The notes under the pieces were generated by a model. It was given only the letters and a program-made list of their open reading frames with translations, ran no database searches and was not told the DNA's origin. From Nitrospirota bacterium (GTDB lineage Bacteria > Nitrospirota > Nitrospiria > Nitrospirales > UBA8639): a stretch of 7,061 nt of DNA. The position numbers were made by a program, and so were the translations under genes. Below are positions 6,326-7,061 of this stretch, in pieces (within the stretch, counting starts at the first letter, position 1; each line of letters opens with the position of its first letter). Location of the stretch: the NCBI GenBank assembly GCA_020348185.1, contig CP070743.1:2138237-2145297 (forward strand). The letters run 5' to 3'.

Positions 6326-6334
6326 GCGTGACAA

Positions 6335-7061
6335 TTATGTATTGTTGTCTACATAGGTCATGAGGAATTTTGTCAATTGAGCCATGTCAAAGCTTTTTGT
6401 AATTTTTCGAAGCTCCTCTAAAAAGGGCTTATATTGATCATCCAGTTCCTCAATTTCCTTAAGATGTTTGCGAATGGCCCCGATTTTTCCTCCCTTGGCC
6501 AAGCTCAAAAGAGCTGTGATTTCTTCCTGAGGAAGAGGTATTAACGGAGTTTCTTCCTTGACTGTGGAGTCTGGGGAAACCGACGGCGAGGCATACACCC
6601 ATTCTAGGGCCAAATGCACCCGCAGTTGTTCAAACAAGTTATCGGCTTGAATGGGTTTGGGCAAAAAATCCGTACATCCGGCTTTGATGGCATCCTGACG
6701 ATTAAAGTCGAAAGCACTGGCTGATGAGGCGATGATGCGGGTGTCACACACTTCCGGCGATTCCCGAATTAATCGTGTGGCTTCGAGACCGTCTATTTCA
6801 GGCATGACGATATCCATCACAATGAGATCGGGCCTCTTGTCATGGGTTTTGGTCACACCCTCACGACCATCCCCGGCTTCAATCACTTCAAACCCTAATG
6901 GCGCCAGCAAATTGCGCATCACGGCCCGATTCTCCCATTTATCATCAACGACCAAAATTCGCTTCCCATCTCCGGTGAATCCGATAATCGTTTGTTCCGA
7001 ATCCGGTTTAAATGGGGTCCAGTCCTTCACGGGGGTGAGGGGCAAGATCATTCCAAAAGTA
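6335..7061 (-). CDS. Hybrid sensor histidine kinase, C-terminal receiver part (5'-partial)
   Basis: The frame is open to the right edge. The codons before the first ATG (7051) read T-F-G, so the sequence TFGMILPLTPV matches the GSTFWFxLPLP end of a histidine-kinase ATPase domain, and the ATG is internal. Counting from that ATG, a receiver domain spans about 31-150: DD at 36-37, phospho-acceptor D80 in IVMDIVMP, S110 in IIASSAS, and K132 in FLPKP. The LALEWVY motif follows. After an S/P/E-rich linker, a helical tail (about 170-235, EEITALLSLAKGGKIGAIRK and following) resembles the C-terminal helices found in hybrid kinases of cyanobacterial type. The protein would take phosphate from its own kinase core to D80, or pass it on or shut it off. 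The sensor domain and signal lie outside the window. A link to the downstream radical SAM block is possible but unproven because of the 203-base gap. Confidence 0.82.
   Translation of the reverse strand, partial: TFGMILPLTPVKDWTPFKPDSEQTIIGFTGDGKRILVVDDKWENRAVMRNLLAPLGFEVIEAGDGREGVTKTHDKRPDLIVMDIVMPEIDGLEATRLIRESPEVCDTRIIASSASAFDFNRQDAIKAGCTDFLPKPIQADNLFEQLRVHLALEWVYASPSVSPDSTVKEETPLIPLPQEEITALLSLAKGGKIGAIRKHLKEIEELDDQYKPFLEELRKITKSFDMAQLTKFLMTYVDNNT

Larger units (their letters stand above)
6132..6334. promoter_or_regulatory. Intergenic leader upstream of the radical SAM gene
   Basis: The 203-base gap lies between the hybrid kinase stop and the radical SAM ATG and is the likeliest place for a promoter of the downstream block. 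On the minus strand a TACAAT (6178-6183) resembles a -10 box, but no good -35 sits 16-18 bases before it. AAAGGTGA follows soon after. The gap also holds the heptamer repeat (6243-6266) and an interrupted hairpin (6293-6325). The promoter call is weak. Confidence 0.3.

Overview
The window (about 50% GC by eye) looks like chromosomal DNA of a Gram-negative, lipoprotein-bearing bacterium. The combination of a hybrid histidine kinase tail, radical SAM, DUF547 lipoprotein, TIGR04283-type glycosyltransferase and heptameric intergenic repeats is reminiscent of Nitrospirota (Nitrospira-like). That is an impression from protein style, not a demonstrated assignment. No rRNA, tRNA, CRISPR array, insertion sequence or phage gene was seen.

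Layout. The plus strand carries one gene, cut by the left edge (1-1340). It encodes the end of a glycine-betaine-type (OpuAC) solute-binding domain fused to a TAXI-type solute-binding domain, followed by a C-terminal membrane anchor. It converges on a block of six genes that all read on the minus strand. In transcription order these are: the C-terminal receiver part of a hybrid sensor histidine kinase cut by the right edge (7061-6335); a radical SAM/SPASM-like protein (6131-5082); a class I SAM methyltransferase (5044-4043); a DUF547 lipoprotein (4016-3162); a ferritin-like di-iron protein (3063-2377); and a family-2 glycosyltransferase of the TIGR04283 type (2265-1570). The convergent gap 1341-1569 holds a GC-rich stem-loop and no credible gene.

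How the genes may work together. The radical SAM and methyltransferase genes are 37 bases apart, and the DUF547 start lies 26 bases after the methyltransferase stop. These three are very likely co-transcribed. The di-iron protein and glycosyltransferase follow after gaps of about 100 bases and may be in the same unit or have their own promoter; a TTGACA box lies just before the di-iron gene. Together the five encode two SAM-using enzymes, a di-iron oxidase-like protein, a sugar transferase and an envelope lipoprotein. This would fit synthesis of a small modified metabolite or envelope glycan/lipid, but the product cannot be read from the sequence and I do not recognise the set as a named pathway.

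A dispersed heptamer repeat (GGTTTCA and variants, or TGAAACC on the other strand) occurs three times. It forms both coding ends of the DUF547 gene and lies upstream of the radical SAM gene, where it creates misleading possible start codons.
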